Source: Hirudo medicinalis
Lineage: Eukaryota > Annelida > Clitellata > Hirudinida > Hirudinidae
Length of the DNA stretch: 64,000 nt
Direction: 5' to 3'
Assembly: GCA_011800805.1 (NCBI GenBank)
Contig: MPNW01000016.1
Coordinates: 206,812-270,811 of the forward strand
The translations under genes were made by a program, and so were the position numbers. Under the pieces are notes generated by a model, which saw only the letters and a list, made by a program, of their open reading frames with translations, had not been told where the DNA came from and made no database searches. Below are positions 54,342 through 64,000 of the stretch, one piece after another (positions within the stretch are counted from its first letter, which is position 1; every line of letters starts with the position of its first letter).

Positions 54342-57300
54342 GTGTTGGGTTATTTGTGGTGAACAATGTCTGATTATTATTACTAATAATTTTACACGCA
54401 GAAATAAAACAACTCCATTCTATTTCGAGGTTACGTATATACATTGTGACATATAGGATTTGAAAAGTATGAGGCTACCGAATGAGCTAGTTATAATGCG
54501 TTTCAAGTTTCAAACAAAACAAGTCTGTCCCCCCATTGCAGACATTCAGTAGTGGATGTCCTTAATGCGCATGCACAAATCAATATCTTGAGCTGCTTGT
54601 ACGCTAGCTACTGATGATTATTGGCTTGCTTGCTGATGCTCTCGGCTTTCGGGATTATAATATTCATCTCTTTGCTTCCATGGCCGCTCATTAATCCTGA
54701 GCGTGCAAGCGGTTGGCCTCACAATTATCTTCAAGCCTACGCTCATTACTAGCATGGGCCTACGTGCGCGTGTTTAACAGGGGAGCGAGAGTTTTTGTGC
54801 GTGTGATGCTGTGTAGTGTAAATGCGATGTGTGTTCTTATGGGTGTGTAATGCTCACCACCTTAGCCATGAATGGGTCATAATTTACAAAACCATCCGAC
54901 CAGTACGTGCTTATGTGTGCTCGTGTGAGGGTTTTTATGTGAATCTTCAAGGAACATGTGTGACGTTTATTACTCCCCATAGGTTTCCGTTTTCACATTT
55001 CAAACTCAAACTTTTACAGGTAACTTCACTCAAGTGACAAATTTTGTTTTCCATTCACTGCTTATCCAAAACATTAGATTTTGGAAGTCAACAATGTATG
55101 TGGAAAATAGGAGGGTGATGTTGGAATGAATTAAGTGTCTTCATTTCCCATAGATGTTCTCTCCTCCGGTTGCAGCAGGAGTCGCCAATCTTTCCAACGG
55201 ACTGGACAGCAATGGGTCATATCAAACGTTCAAATCAGGTGGTTACTCCTCTTAATTTCAAATCTTTGACTCACAACTAACCCTGGAATAAATTCCACCC
55301 CCCCACCCCCCCTTGTTTGAACCATGTTGCCTGCTCAATATTTATGCATAGTTTCAGGCAAAAAGTTTTCTATCTCCCATGGGGTATAAGCACTTGGAAA
55401 TGAGGAATGAAAAATGTATTGCAGTCAAATTTCATTTCACTTGTTATATTATTAAATGTTTAAACTTTAATTCTTTCAAAATAACTAATAAATAAAATTT
55501 TTGTTTTAAATTTAAATTGTTTTATTTAAAAGTGTATTCGATTTGAAATGGAAATAAATAAATAATTCAATCATTTTGCTACATGTCATTTGGGATGGAG
55601 TCTATTAGCTTTTACTGTGATGAGTGAGTTAGTTGCATCACAAGATGTTCACGTTGACATGGGAAATTAAATGGCGGTTTTCAAGTCTAGATGTCACTTG
55701 TCTCAATGTTTAACGAACAGTTTTTTTTACTTCAACTTCAGATATGGTGACTAGTTGGAATTCTTCCACCAGTCTTTCTAGCACTTCATTCGATGCAAAG
55801 GTATTTGAACTTTTAAGCAATGACCTTCATGCTTGTAAATGTTTCTTCCATGACATGTGATGTTTTTCTTAGTTCATTGGTCAAATCATGTATATTTATG
55901 TAGTGTAAGTTGTGATGAGAAAAATAAGACTCTCATGATGAAATGTATGCTTTAAGTCAGCATATATATTTGCCTGAGTGGTGATGATGTTTGTAGATGT
56001 TTACAGGACACACATTTATGTAAGGCTGAGGCTACTCATGTAACTGTGTTATTTCACTCAAACCTGTTTTGTGCAAGATGAAAGTTGAAGGTTTTATGCA
56101 GACCACTGAAAAATAAGATTTTAAAAGGATTACTACAGACATTGCACGAGGAAATTTGATGATAAATTTGACCATCGATGGAAATATTAATATTTTAGAT
56201 ATACAATCCAACATTTGTCAGTGGTGATGACACCTTAGTGTCCTTTATGCCATCCTCAGTCACTGATGCCGGTTAGTGAAAGTTGTTGTTGTTCGAAGGT
56301 GTTTTTTGCCCGAACGTGAAGTTTTCTCGCAGCCAACACGATCGCTCGTCTGCTTGCCTACCTGTTTCATTGTCCCTCCTCGCGATCGACATCTGCGCAC
56401 ATTTACTGTCGACCCTTAGTCGTTTATGGATCTCGCTAACAAATTTTTATCGATCCACGCTTTGTGGGACTCTTGTCTCTCGAGACAACTTTCACCCCTC
56501 ACAAGCAATGTGATGGCAGGGAGATCGGATGTTATTTTAATTTAGTTTTATTGACCTCTTGGAATCATTTTTAGGTAAGTTTACTGAGGAGGCATTCACA
56601 AGGCCCTATCAAACAAGACTTGCAAAGGTAGTTACGTTGCTACTTGCATTGGGATTTTGAATGCTCTAATTACAAGTTTGATTTTGCTTACAGTCCCAAT
56701 TTTAAGTAGCCCAGCTGATTTCTCTTGATTTTTTTAGAATCCCATAGTATTTGCCTGCTTTTAAGAAGCAGAACAAAGCAGTGTGGAATAAATTTCAATC
56801 CACTTCTCTTCTTAATTTTATCTGATTTATAACAATGCTACTGAGTTACTTAAAGTTGTTTATTTTGCTTTACATGATTTGCATGGACTTGTTTATAAAT
56901 GAGGTTTATTATTCTTATTTGTTATGGTAGGTCCCAACCTCTAGTTCCCTTTCTCTCTCCCCTCCTGCAATGTTACAACCTGTGGTCAGGCCTCCTTATT
57001 ATGGCTCTTCTGCCAAGCGACCGGTGGAAGAATCGGCTTCGGGTTAGCATCGGGCGACTCGATACTTTTATAGGATATGTTATAATTTTCTTGTTGTATT
57101 TCAGGTAGAGTTAAAGCACCATCAGAAGCAAAAAGACCACGAAATAATTCTGTGAGCTTTATGTGTTAATTATTTGAAAGTTGCCTTTTTAGCTTAACAA
57201 TTTTAAGCAAATTTGCAAATTGTATGATGCAACTGCTCCTTTCTGACTCTGGTGGGCCTTAAATTTTGACTGTTTTGTTGTTTTGTTCAATTTCAATTTA

Positions 57301-60300
57301 CCTTTTAGCACATGCGCTCAGTGTTATAGGGGAGGAAAATGAATTTGTAAATTTATGGGTGTCCACCAATAAATCCTAATGCCTGTTCAACTTTATTTCC
57401 CTTGGCATCATAAGAATTATCTCCTATAATTGCCATCTGGATCCCCAGACTAAGAATTTCAGTTTTGCAAGAGGAGACACCGTTTTCAAGAGCTGCTCAT
57501 GTTTCCATAGAAACTAATATGTCATCATCCACTTTTACCTTATCATCATTGTGCTCATCATCTTCTCTTGAAGGGTGGTTCTCCTTTTTCCATGTTTAAT
57601 CAAATGCAGCAGTAATGTATTTTAATAAGCAAAAGGTGAAACCAGTGCAACATCTTAGCTCTTCTGACATCACAGACACCTCTAACATTTCTGTAGGGGC
57701 TTGTCGGGTTGATGGGTTGATGTCTGCATTTTCCCGTTTTCCTGAAGGAAATTTAATATTTTGCATTTCATCTCATTCTTTAGTGTCGTTAGGAAAATGT
57801 TCTATTAATATCACAGTAAGATGCTTTAAAGTCTTTAGAATTAATTATGACCTGCATTTATACATTATATGTTCATTCTTTTGAAATGTTTGGCTTTCAG
57901 GTCTATGCATCCAGTCCCGAAGAATTTGCTGGGCAGGAAAGTTCGAGATTTTCATCCATAGACCCCTACTCTACTTTCAGTCAGTACTCTGGTAAGTGTT
58001 TGATTTTGAATAAGTATACATTAATTGTTTGCGACTGAACTTGTGAAATTTAATCAAAGATGAAAATGCTCTGCTTAATGGACCGTGGTCCGGTAGTGGA
58101 AGCGTGAATGCAAGTCCTGCCTACCTGTCTTCTTTGCAACCTGGACTCCAGCAATACAATCAGCTCTCTAGCTCAATGAACTACCCACCTGCACCAAGAG
58201 ATTCCATGGTAAGTTAGCAAGTAACCAATACTAACCAATTCAATCAAACAGACTCATTTTAAATTGATCATTTTAAAATTTAAATCAGACTCATTAAATT
58301 GTCGACTGCTTCTAGAGTTACCATATCATGTCGCCCAGTGCTGTGGGCCTGCCTCCCCTGTCATCATTTCGAGCATCGGCTCCTGTGGCTCTTCATTCGA
58401 CCACCATGCACCCTTCGAGTCGAATCGGAACCATCAACGGGGTTGCAGATGCTAGCGTTAGAGGATCACAGACTGGGGATGCTCTCGGAAAAGCTTTAGC
58501 TTCTGTTGGTATTTTTTAAGAAGTGCAAGAAATTCTTTCCTTGAAGTACTTACGTAATGTCAGTTTCAAATCATGTTGTTGGAATCCTACAAGGTTTTTG
58601 AGATATGCAAAGAAAATATCTTTGTTCATATTCTTGTTGATTTCGTCTTAAGAGCATAAATAATGTCACACAGTCGTCTGGACACATTTTGTGATGATTT
58701 GTGACATGGAGGACCAATAATGATGTTTTTTGTGGCTCCTCAGTGATTGTGTTAGTTAAGCTAAAGTTGAAGCAGTGCAGTTATTGCTAAATTTTGTCAG
58801 ATTTATGCATCGGATCAAACGAATAGTAGTTATGCTTCGAGTTCATCCACTCCTCCAGTATGCAGCCCTCCACCTCTCACAGGTTGGTCTTTCTCTTCTA
58901 CGATGCAGTTCGAACTCAAATTTGATCAATTGAGGTCCTAAATCGATGATCAGTCATCGATGATCAGTCATCGATTTAATTTTGAAATTATGGCTGATGT
59001 TCAATCAGGTCAATTTCCTCAAGCCTGGAGTCAGCATTCAGCCTCACCACTTTCCAGAAAATCAAATCCCCATGTTATGGTGAGTTTCTACCGTTTTTAT
59101 ATCACGTGTTGAAGAGCAGTATTTAAGATGGTTAGGGCAGGAATGTATGTTGTGGTTGTCACGTCAGGGTCACAGTGATCAGCTAGATGATGTCATACAC
59201 GTGTTGCGTGATCACGCTGGCATCTTCGAGGTAATTCTCTGATATGGTTGAGGTCTTCTGGTTTATCTCCTAAGTCAACATTCTTATTGCTTTGGCTTTA
59301 CGTTGATGATGGGGGAGGGTTGACTTGTGTTTAGTTATTGTTGTTTCTGTTTATTATTTAATCTACCGGTCGTATCTTCTACTTCTCTCATATTTCTTCT
59401 TCATTCTATATCTAGCACGACAGGTTGGCCCAGCTAGATGATGCCATTCACGTACTGAGGAATCACGCAGAAGCTGGTCAGACCAGTACAAATGGTTTTA
59501 TTGGTGCAAACCAGTCAACAATGCTTACCTCTCTACTTGACCAACATCATTCCAGCAATGAAATGCCACCAAACTCTCTTATGCCACCTCTCAACACCCA
59601 TCCACACATTTACAACACCAGCAGCAACAGATTTCCCGTTCAGGACGCTTTAAGAGTGGTTGGTCTCTTGCTTGTTTCTCAATTCTTATGAAACAATGGG
59701 ATGATCAGATTGTGGTGCAAAATGGCGACATTTCAGAGCGGCAGTCAGAGGTCGACACCGAGCGCCGACAGAGGAAGGAGCACTTTGAATGCAGATTCTC
59801 GACAAATCAGAGGTTTCGGGGACTTTTTCCATATTTTATATTCTTGTAAGTAGGATTTTGTACCAGGTTCTAATAACTTGTTTGCGTTGTGAACAGAAAA
59901 TGAGGTCAAAGAAGAGTGTGGTGGCAACAAGTTCGATCCTAATTTGTCAGACAATGCCTCGAAGACTTCGTCGGTCGTGAGCACGAAAGCCAATTCCGGT
60001 TCAAAAAGGAACAGGTTAGTGGACATCATTCATCAACAGTTGAAATAGCCAATCATGTTAAGTGATTACGACAGAGACGACGACGACGACGATGATGACG
60101 TCAGCCCCGAAACCAAAGCTCAGAGAGAGAAAGTTCGAAGGCAACAAAATAATGCAAGGGAGAGGTTGGAGCAGTTTCCCCATCCAATTTTTGTTTTAAT
60201 AATTAGTAGAGAGTTTCTTAAGAATATTATTTAGGCAGGTCTAAATGTCAGTGAAAAGAGATTTTTCTCCTTGATTTAAATCTTTGATTAACTTAAACTG

Positions 60301-62486
60301 GCTGTGGTCACTCTTACTGTCTGAGATATCAACTGGCTCAGGTTCCTGCCATGCATTTTCTCAAATTAGCCAATCGATCCTAAGCCTGCCTCTGATCGGG
60401 GTGCATGGTGATCACATAAAGTTGTGTGACTACCTTATCTGTCTCACAAGTTTCATGTTTTCACTTTAACCTCAAATGATTGTTTGTTCAAGAAAAGTCC
60501 AGACCCGCTAACAAACAGCCAACAAAGTCTTTGTGGTGCATGTCGAGTTGTTGAGTGTAATAACATCGATGGCGAGGATTTAGACATAACAATGAAAATA
60601 CGAATTTATTATTTAGCCGTCTTTATGTGCTTTCCCTAGTGATTCATTTATGCTTTAACGTAAGCGTGTGTTTGTATAGATTGCGTGTGAAAGATATTAA
60701 CGAGGCTATCAAAGAACTCGGCCAAATGATTTCACTTCATACTGGGTCCAGCCAGCCGATGACTAGGCTGATGATCGTGCAGGAGGCCGTCAATGTTATC
60801 ACAACTCTCGAGCAACAGCTCAGAGGTACTACTGCTTCCTCCGAACATTTTACAGAGCATGATAACCCCTCTTCAAATGTTCTTGCATGTGCCCTTTGCA
60901 TGACTTTTCTTTGCATGTTTCTTCTATTATTAACATTGTTATTGTTGTGTTTTTTGTGCATCCCTCCTCAGATATTGTCGTTCATATTCTTCAAATGCTC
61001 TGCAAATAGATTTAACCACAGAGAATTGCGCAATTGTTTGTGCCTTATCCAACCTCTAAGCATATTAAATGACTAACGTGCACATGGACAACCTTTATCC
61101 TAAATACAAGAAATCGTTACCAAAAATGTATTTATTAGGTCACCTAATTTTAATTTAAAATTGTTCCTAAGGTTTGCAAACTGCTTGTTCTTTGTCATTT
61201 ATGCCCTTAAATATTCAGTAACTGCCTTTAACTTTGCACATGCAATGCCTGCTGTCCATCTTAGAAATTATTAGAAATTATTTATTGTATTACTAAATCC
61301 AATTTAAATGGTATCTCAGAAAGAGCATGAATTTATTGCATGGTAGAATTGATACATAATTGTGTTGAACACATTAGGCTTTGTTGGCTGCTATGTGCAT
61401 GTACATTTGTATATGATTTTAATCTGACTGAAAGCATTATCAGGAACCTGAGAAGTTGATATCAGGGCTTGTGGTCTGCCAATGGCCTCCTCAGAATGAT
61501 ATTTAGATTGAATGCATTCAAGCTTTATATACCATAACAACCAGGGTTCGAGTTAGAGATATTAATGGGGCTTTCAAAGAATTGGGGCGAATGGTGACGT
61601 TGCATCTGCGGCTCGACAAACCCCAAACCAAACTCGGGGTTTTGCAAAATGCTGTCTCGCTCATAACGGCCTTAGAACAGCAAGTGAGAGGTACTATCGA
61701 TAAGTTAGAAGTGACTTTGTGTTGTGCTGTTCGCTGTTGATGTTGTTATGATGTGTACTCAATCGATGTTTCCATCCCTCCACCCCCACTTGTAGAGTGA
61801 GAGTACGCGACATTAACGCCGCATTCCGAGAACTCGGCCGCACGTGCAGTCTCCACCGTCCTGACGATAAGCCGAGCACTAAGCTGTCCATACTGCAGCA
61901 GGCCGTCTGCATCATCAAGAACCTCGAGCAACAAGTCAGAGGTCGTTAGCCTGGCAAATTGGCCATAGTTTTTCAGGCTACCTTGCAAAAGCCAAGCTAA
62001 CCCTACTGAGTTGCTTCACTTTAAAGTGGTGGTGGAGGCTTTAGTTTGTGGATGTGCTTGGTTTTCTATTAATCTATTGCATGGTCTCCACAGCATGTTT
62101 TGGACTAACTTTATTTCATTTCAAAGAACTTACATTGTGTTGTGGTATCCAATGAATGTTCTTGCATGTGGTGAAAGGTTGCCTGATGTAATAACATTTG
62201 CTTAATGTTTGCCAGAGAGGAATTTAAATCCAAAGGCTGCCTGCCTAAAGAGGAGGGAAGAAGAAAAACTTGACGACGTCCCTTCGAGGCCACTTGTTCC
62301 CATGGCAACTGAAATGCCTCAGTCTGCATCTATTGCAGCCAAGGTGATTTCAAATGTTTACTTTTAATAAATGCCCACAACTTCAATAAGACTGAATTTT
62401 AATAATTTCAGGGGTTTGATGCTCATTCCCCATATTCAATGCATTCAAACAGCCTGTACCAGCAAGTTCCATCCATCAATCGATAG
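53251..62486 (+). CDS. TCF4: Class I bHLH transcription factor (E protein) with alternative bHLH exons
   Basis: Ubiquitous dimer partner of tissue-specific bHLH factors, binding E-boxes in the nucleus; orthologue of the TCF3/TCF4/TCF12 and daughterless group. Exons: 53251-53313, 55154-55238, 55742-55800, 56580-56627, 56931-57042, 57105-57151, 57901-57991, 58060-58208, 58316-58504, 58801-58879, 59009-59079, 59168-59230, 59416-59655, 59737-59812, 59897-60014, 60075-60164, one of three 146-nt exons (60680, 61545 or 61796), 62216-62343, 62412-62486: 1929 nt, 642 residues. AD1 with the LDFS motif is at the N-terminus ([15 protein letters not shown]). Exon 58316-58801 gives [20 protein letters not shown], nearly identical to vertebrate E proteins. 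The [12 protein letters not shown] helix occurs twice. An acidic D8 run precedes the basic region [10 protein letters not shown]. The shared C-terminus is [20 protein letters not shown]. Intron 1 is long (1.8 kb) with a TTA microsatellite. The symbol stands for the ancestral gene. Confidence 0.97.
53452..53512 (+). repeat. Dispersed terminal-type repeat, copy b
   Basis: CAGGGAAGTCATTTCAGCTC followed by a G homopolymer (about ten G) and TTGAGGCAAATT, in intron 1 of the E-protein gene. Related to 28429-28470. Confidence 0.5.
54290..54341. repeat. TTA microsatellite in E-protein intron 1
   Basis: (TTA)n, nearly pure from 54297 to 54341. Confidence 0.95.
59168..59230 (+). other. E-protein activation-helix exon, copy 1
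   Basis: 63-nt exon, phase 0 at both ends, encoding [20 protein letters not shown] plus E. Homologous to the start of the next exon (59416), which has the canonical [12 protein letters not shown]. Skipping or including it keeps the frame, so it may be a cassette or an alternative to the next exon's helix. Confidence 0.85.
60680..60825 (+). other. Alternative bHLH exon A
   Basis: 146 nt, completing the shared split codon AG|A and ending in G. It encodes [48 protein letters not shown]. The most divergent of the three: Phe of helix 1 (EAFKEL) is Ile, and the loop DKPQTKL is SQPMTRL. Acceptor TTGTATAG, donor GTACTA. Confidence 0.93.
61545..61690 (+). other. Alternative bHLH exon B
   Basis: 146 nt, same phases. 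It encodes [48 protein letters not shown], the closest of the three to the usual E-protein sequence. The acceptor AACAACCAG has a poor pyrimidine tract; the donor is GTACTA, as in exon A. Confidence 0.93.
61796..61941 (+). other. Alternative bHLH exon C
   Basis: 146 nt, same phases, only 105 bases after exon B. It encodes [48 protein letters not shown]. Strong pyrimidine tract upstream (CCATCCCTCCACCCCCACTT), donor GTCGTT. Confidence 0.93.
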
Positions 62487-64000
62487 AAAAGTGCTGAGAG
62501 TCAACCGAGCTCTGACTCGATGCTGGAGGGTGTGTGTGCACAGCAAGACCATCGACTATAGACTTACGTGTGCCTTAAAAGTTCATGGAATCTTATGTGA
62601 GCCACCAAGATGGCGGCTTTAAAATCTTGAACATTTCTTTTCCATATCTATGTACCCATCACTGTCCATTCCAGCTTTATTTTTGCAGCAAAATTTCTGG
62701 GCCTTGAGGTGGAAATTGTTTCTACAATCGAGTCATCCTCTTTCCTCAAATCAAAATTGGAGGTTTTATGCTTTAACATGAGCACCAGCCCCACCTTCAT
62801 GCATTGTAGTGATGATTTCATTGCTTGTTCATCTCATGTGGCTTTCAACTCCATTTCAAGTGTCAGACTTCTTAAGGGATTATTGTCTTGTAATGGTTGA
62901 TGAACAATGAAGTTGCAAAGCAGAAGTTCTGGATCCGAGCTGCCCGTGGATGCCGGTTGATGGTGATAGATTTGCAAGGACTTGTGTTGCATTACCGGGG
63001 AACTTTCAAATCAGATATACGATAATAAATACATTTTAATTTAGTATTCTGTTTTTGCTATCGACATCTTGCAATGAATCATCGTACTTGCTGGTGTGGA
63101 CCTGGCAGAGGCTGGCTGATTTGGGAGGGTTGGTCATGTGTTGTTGAACGACTTTTGAAATGTTCTCCGTAGACTTCGGAACCAGAATCGACTTGTTTTC
63201 GCTATGGTTATCAATTTTGATTACGTTGGACTGTTTTTCTTCTGTACAAAATATTTTACTTTGTAATTTATTCCTTCCAAGTCTTGGCCTCTTAAGACTT
63301 GGATGCAGACCTGTTTTGTAAAGCCATGTGTAAATATAAACTCTTGTTTTGATGTAACTTATTTCTAGAAATTTAGTTGCAAGTAGGTTTGCACATCATG
63401 GCAAGAATTTTTTGAAGTTATTTTGGATGTAAATTAAGTTATTGGAGATGTGTGGTCCAGCTCGTCTTAAGTGAAATTTTGTTTACTTGGTTTTTTGAAG
63501 GTCGGGACGCTTTTTATTGATTGAATGATTGTCATATTGTAGGGCTCGAAGTCAAAAATAGACTCGTTGTTTGATCTCATTTGGTAAATTGGCCCAGTAC
63601 CTTTGCAGTCCTAGTCACAACGATATGACTTTTGAAAGTTTTACCAAAGCAATTGATGTGTCTGTAAAGGAGATGTTCATTGATTTTGGCATGTTCCTTT
63701 GTGGTGGTGGTTCTTGACTCTCTGAGATGAATGAGTTTTTCTTTATGTCTGTTACAATCATTTATCGAATTCTTCATGTACAAAAATTGTGAATCACATT
63801 GTTTCTCGCTGGAGAAGATCACTGATCTGTGTGGATACTGGGAGGATTGAGGCCCCCTCAATGATGCTTATGATTACATTTACATTTACATTTATTTAGC
63901 CCATATTTTGAGTGCACAAGTTATCCCAATGGGATGTGCAGGCACTATGACAAACATCACCAGCAATTAAGTTCAATCATTGAGTGAGTCTGAGTAAAAA
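62487..64000. other. E-protein 3' flank
   Basis: Probable long 3'UTR with AATAAA-like sequence near 63026 (ATAATAAATACA). Short ORFs on both strands lack support. Near the end (63876-63895) TTTACA is repeated three times before ATTTATTTAGCCC; no full element recognised. Confidence 0.45.

Noticed and set aside
54822..55037. 71-codon plus ORF in E-protein intron 1
   Set aside because: Considered as an alternative first exon, but no join to the 55154 exon in the right frame was evident.
63577..63861. 94-codon minus ORF at window end
   Set aside because: No family resemblance; lies in the 3' flank of the E-protein gene.

Overview
This is a 64 kb piece of an animal nuclear genome. It is AT-rich (my reading, not a computed figure), with genes of many short GT-AG introns, long TTA/TAA microsatellites, a degenerate transposon load and a 207-base assembly gap at 47449-47655. 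The gene set (CLIP4, CADPS, GPATCH1, ITFG1, transportin-1, PTBP, SOCS6/7, Rab11, a class I bHLH E protein) is metazoan. The compact spacing, the single E-protein and PTBP genes seen and the mobile elements point to a non-vertebrate animal; I cannot name the phylum from the sequence alone.

Layout. 1-2873 (+): 3' two thirds of a CLIP4-type ankyrin/CAP-Gly gene. 3788-9947 (-): CADPS/CAPS, convergent with CLIP4. 10613-11270: hAT-like relic in the intergenic region between CADPS and GPATCH1. 11508-15227 (+): GPATCH1. 15308-20146 (-): ITFG1/TIP, whose tail lies about 80 bases from the GPATCH1 stop and which carries a dead Tc1/mariner element in an intron. 21683-27228 (+): TNPO1, divergent from ITFG1. 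29100-34216: a cluster of broken, intron-bearing partial gene copies (NVL on both strands, a vasa-like DEAD-box helicase, Rab18) plus a tRNA-Glu-like sequence and a solo LTR. 35472-39978 (+): PTBP, four RRMs, 524 codons. 40660-41867 (-): intronless SOCS6/7 with a one-base frameshift before its SOCS box. 42895-49118: a transposon-rich block (telomere-like triplet, second Tc1/mariner copy split by a non-LTR retrotransposon tail, hAT relics, assembly gap, MITE). 49453-50872 (+): Rab11, 216 codons. 53251-62486 (+): an E protein (TCF3/TCF4/TCF12/daughterless class), followed by 3' flank to the window end.

Gene models: for PTBP, Rab11 and the E protein I placed every exon by hand and the exon lengths sum to whole codons (1575, 651 and 1929 nt), which supports those structures. 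The other genes are given as spans with the exons that could be recognised.

The most striking observation is in the E-protein gene. The helix-loop-helix half of the DNA-binding domain is encoded by three tandem homologous exons, each exactly 146 nt with the same phase, so exactly one can be used per mRNA; the shared upstream exon carries the basic region and the shared downstream exons the conserved tail. This is an expanded version of the vertebrate E12/E47 switch. The same gene also has two copies of the [12 protein letters not shown] activation-helix exon. A second regulatory signal is a 34-nt PTBP exon flanked by CU-rich introns, matching in size and position the vertebrate PTBP1/PTBP2 exon whose skipping triggers nonsense-mediated decay.
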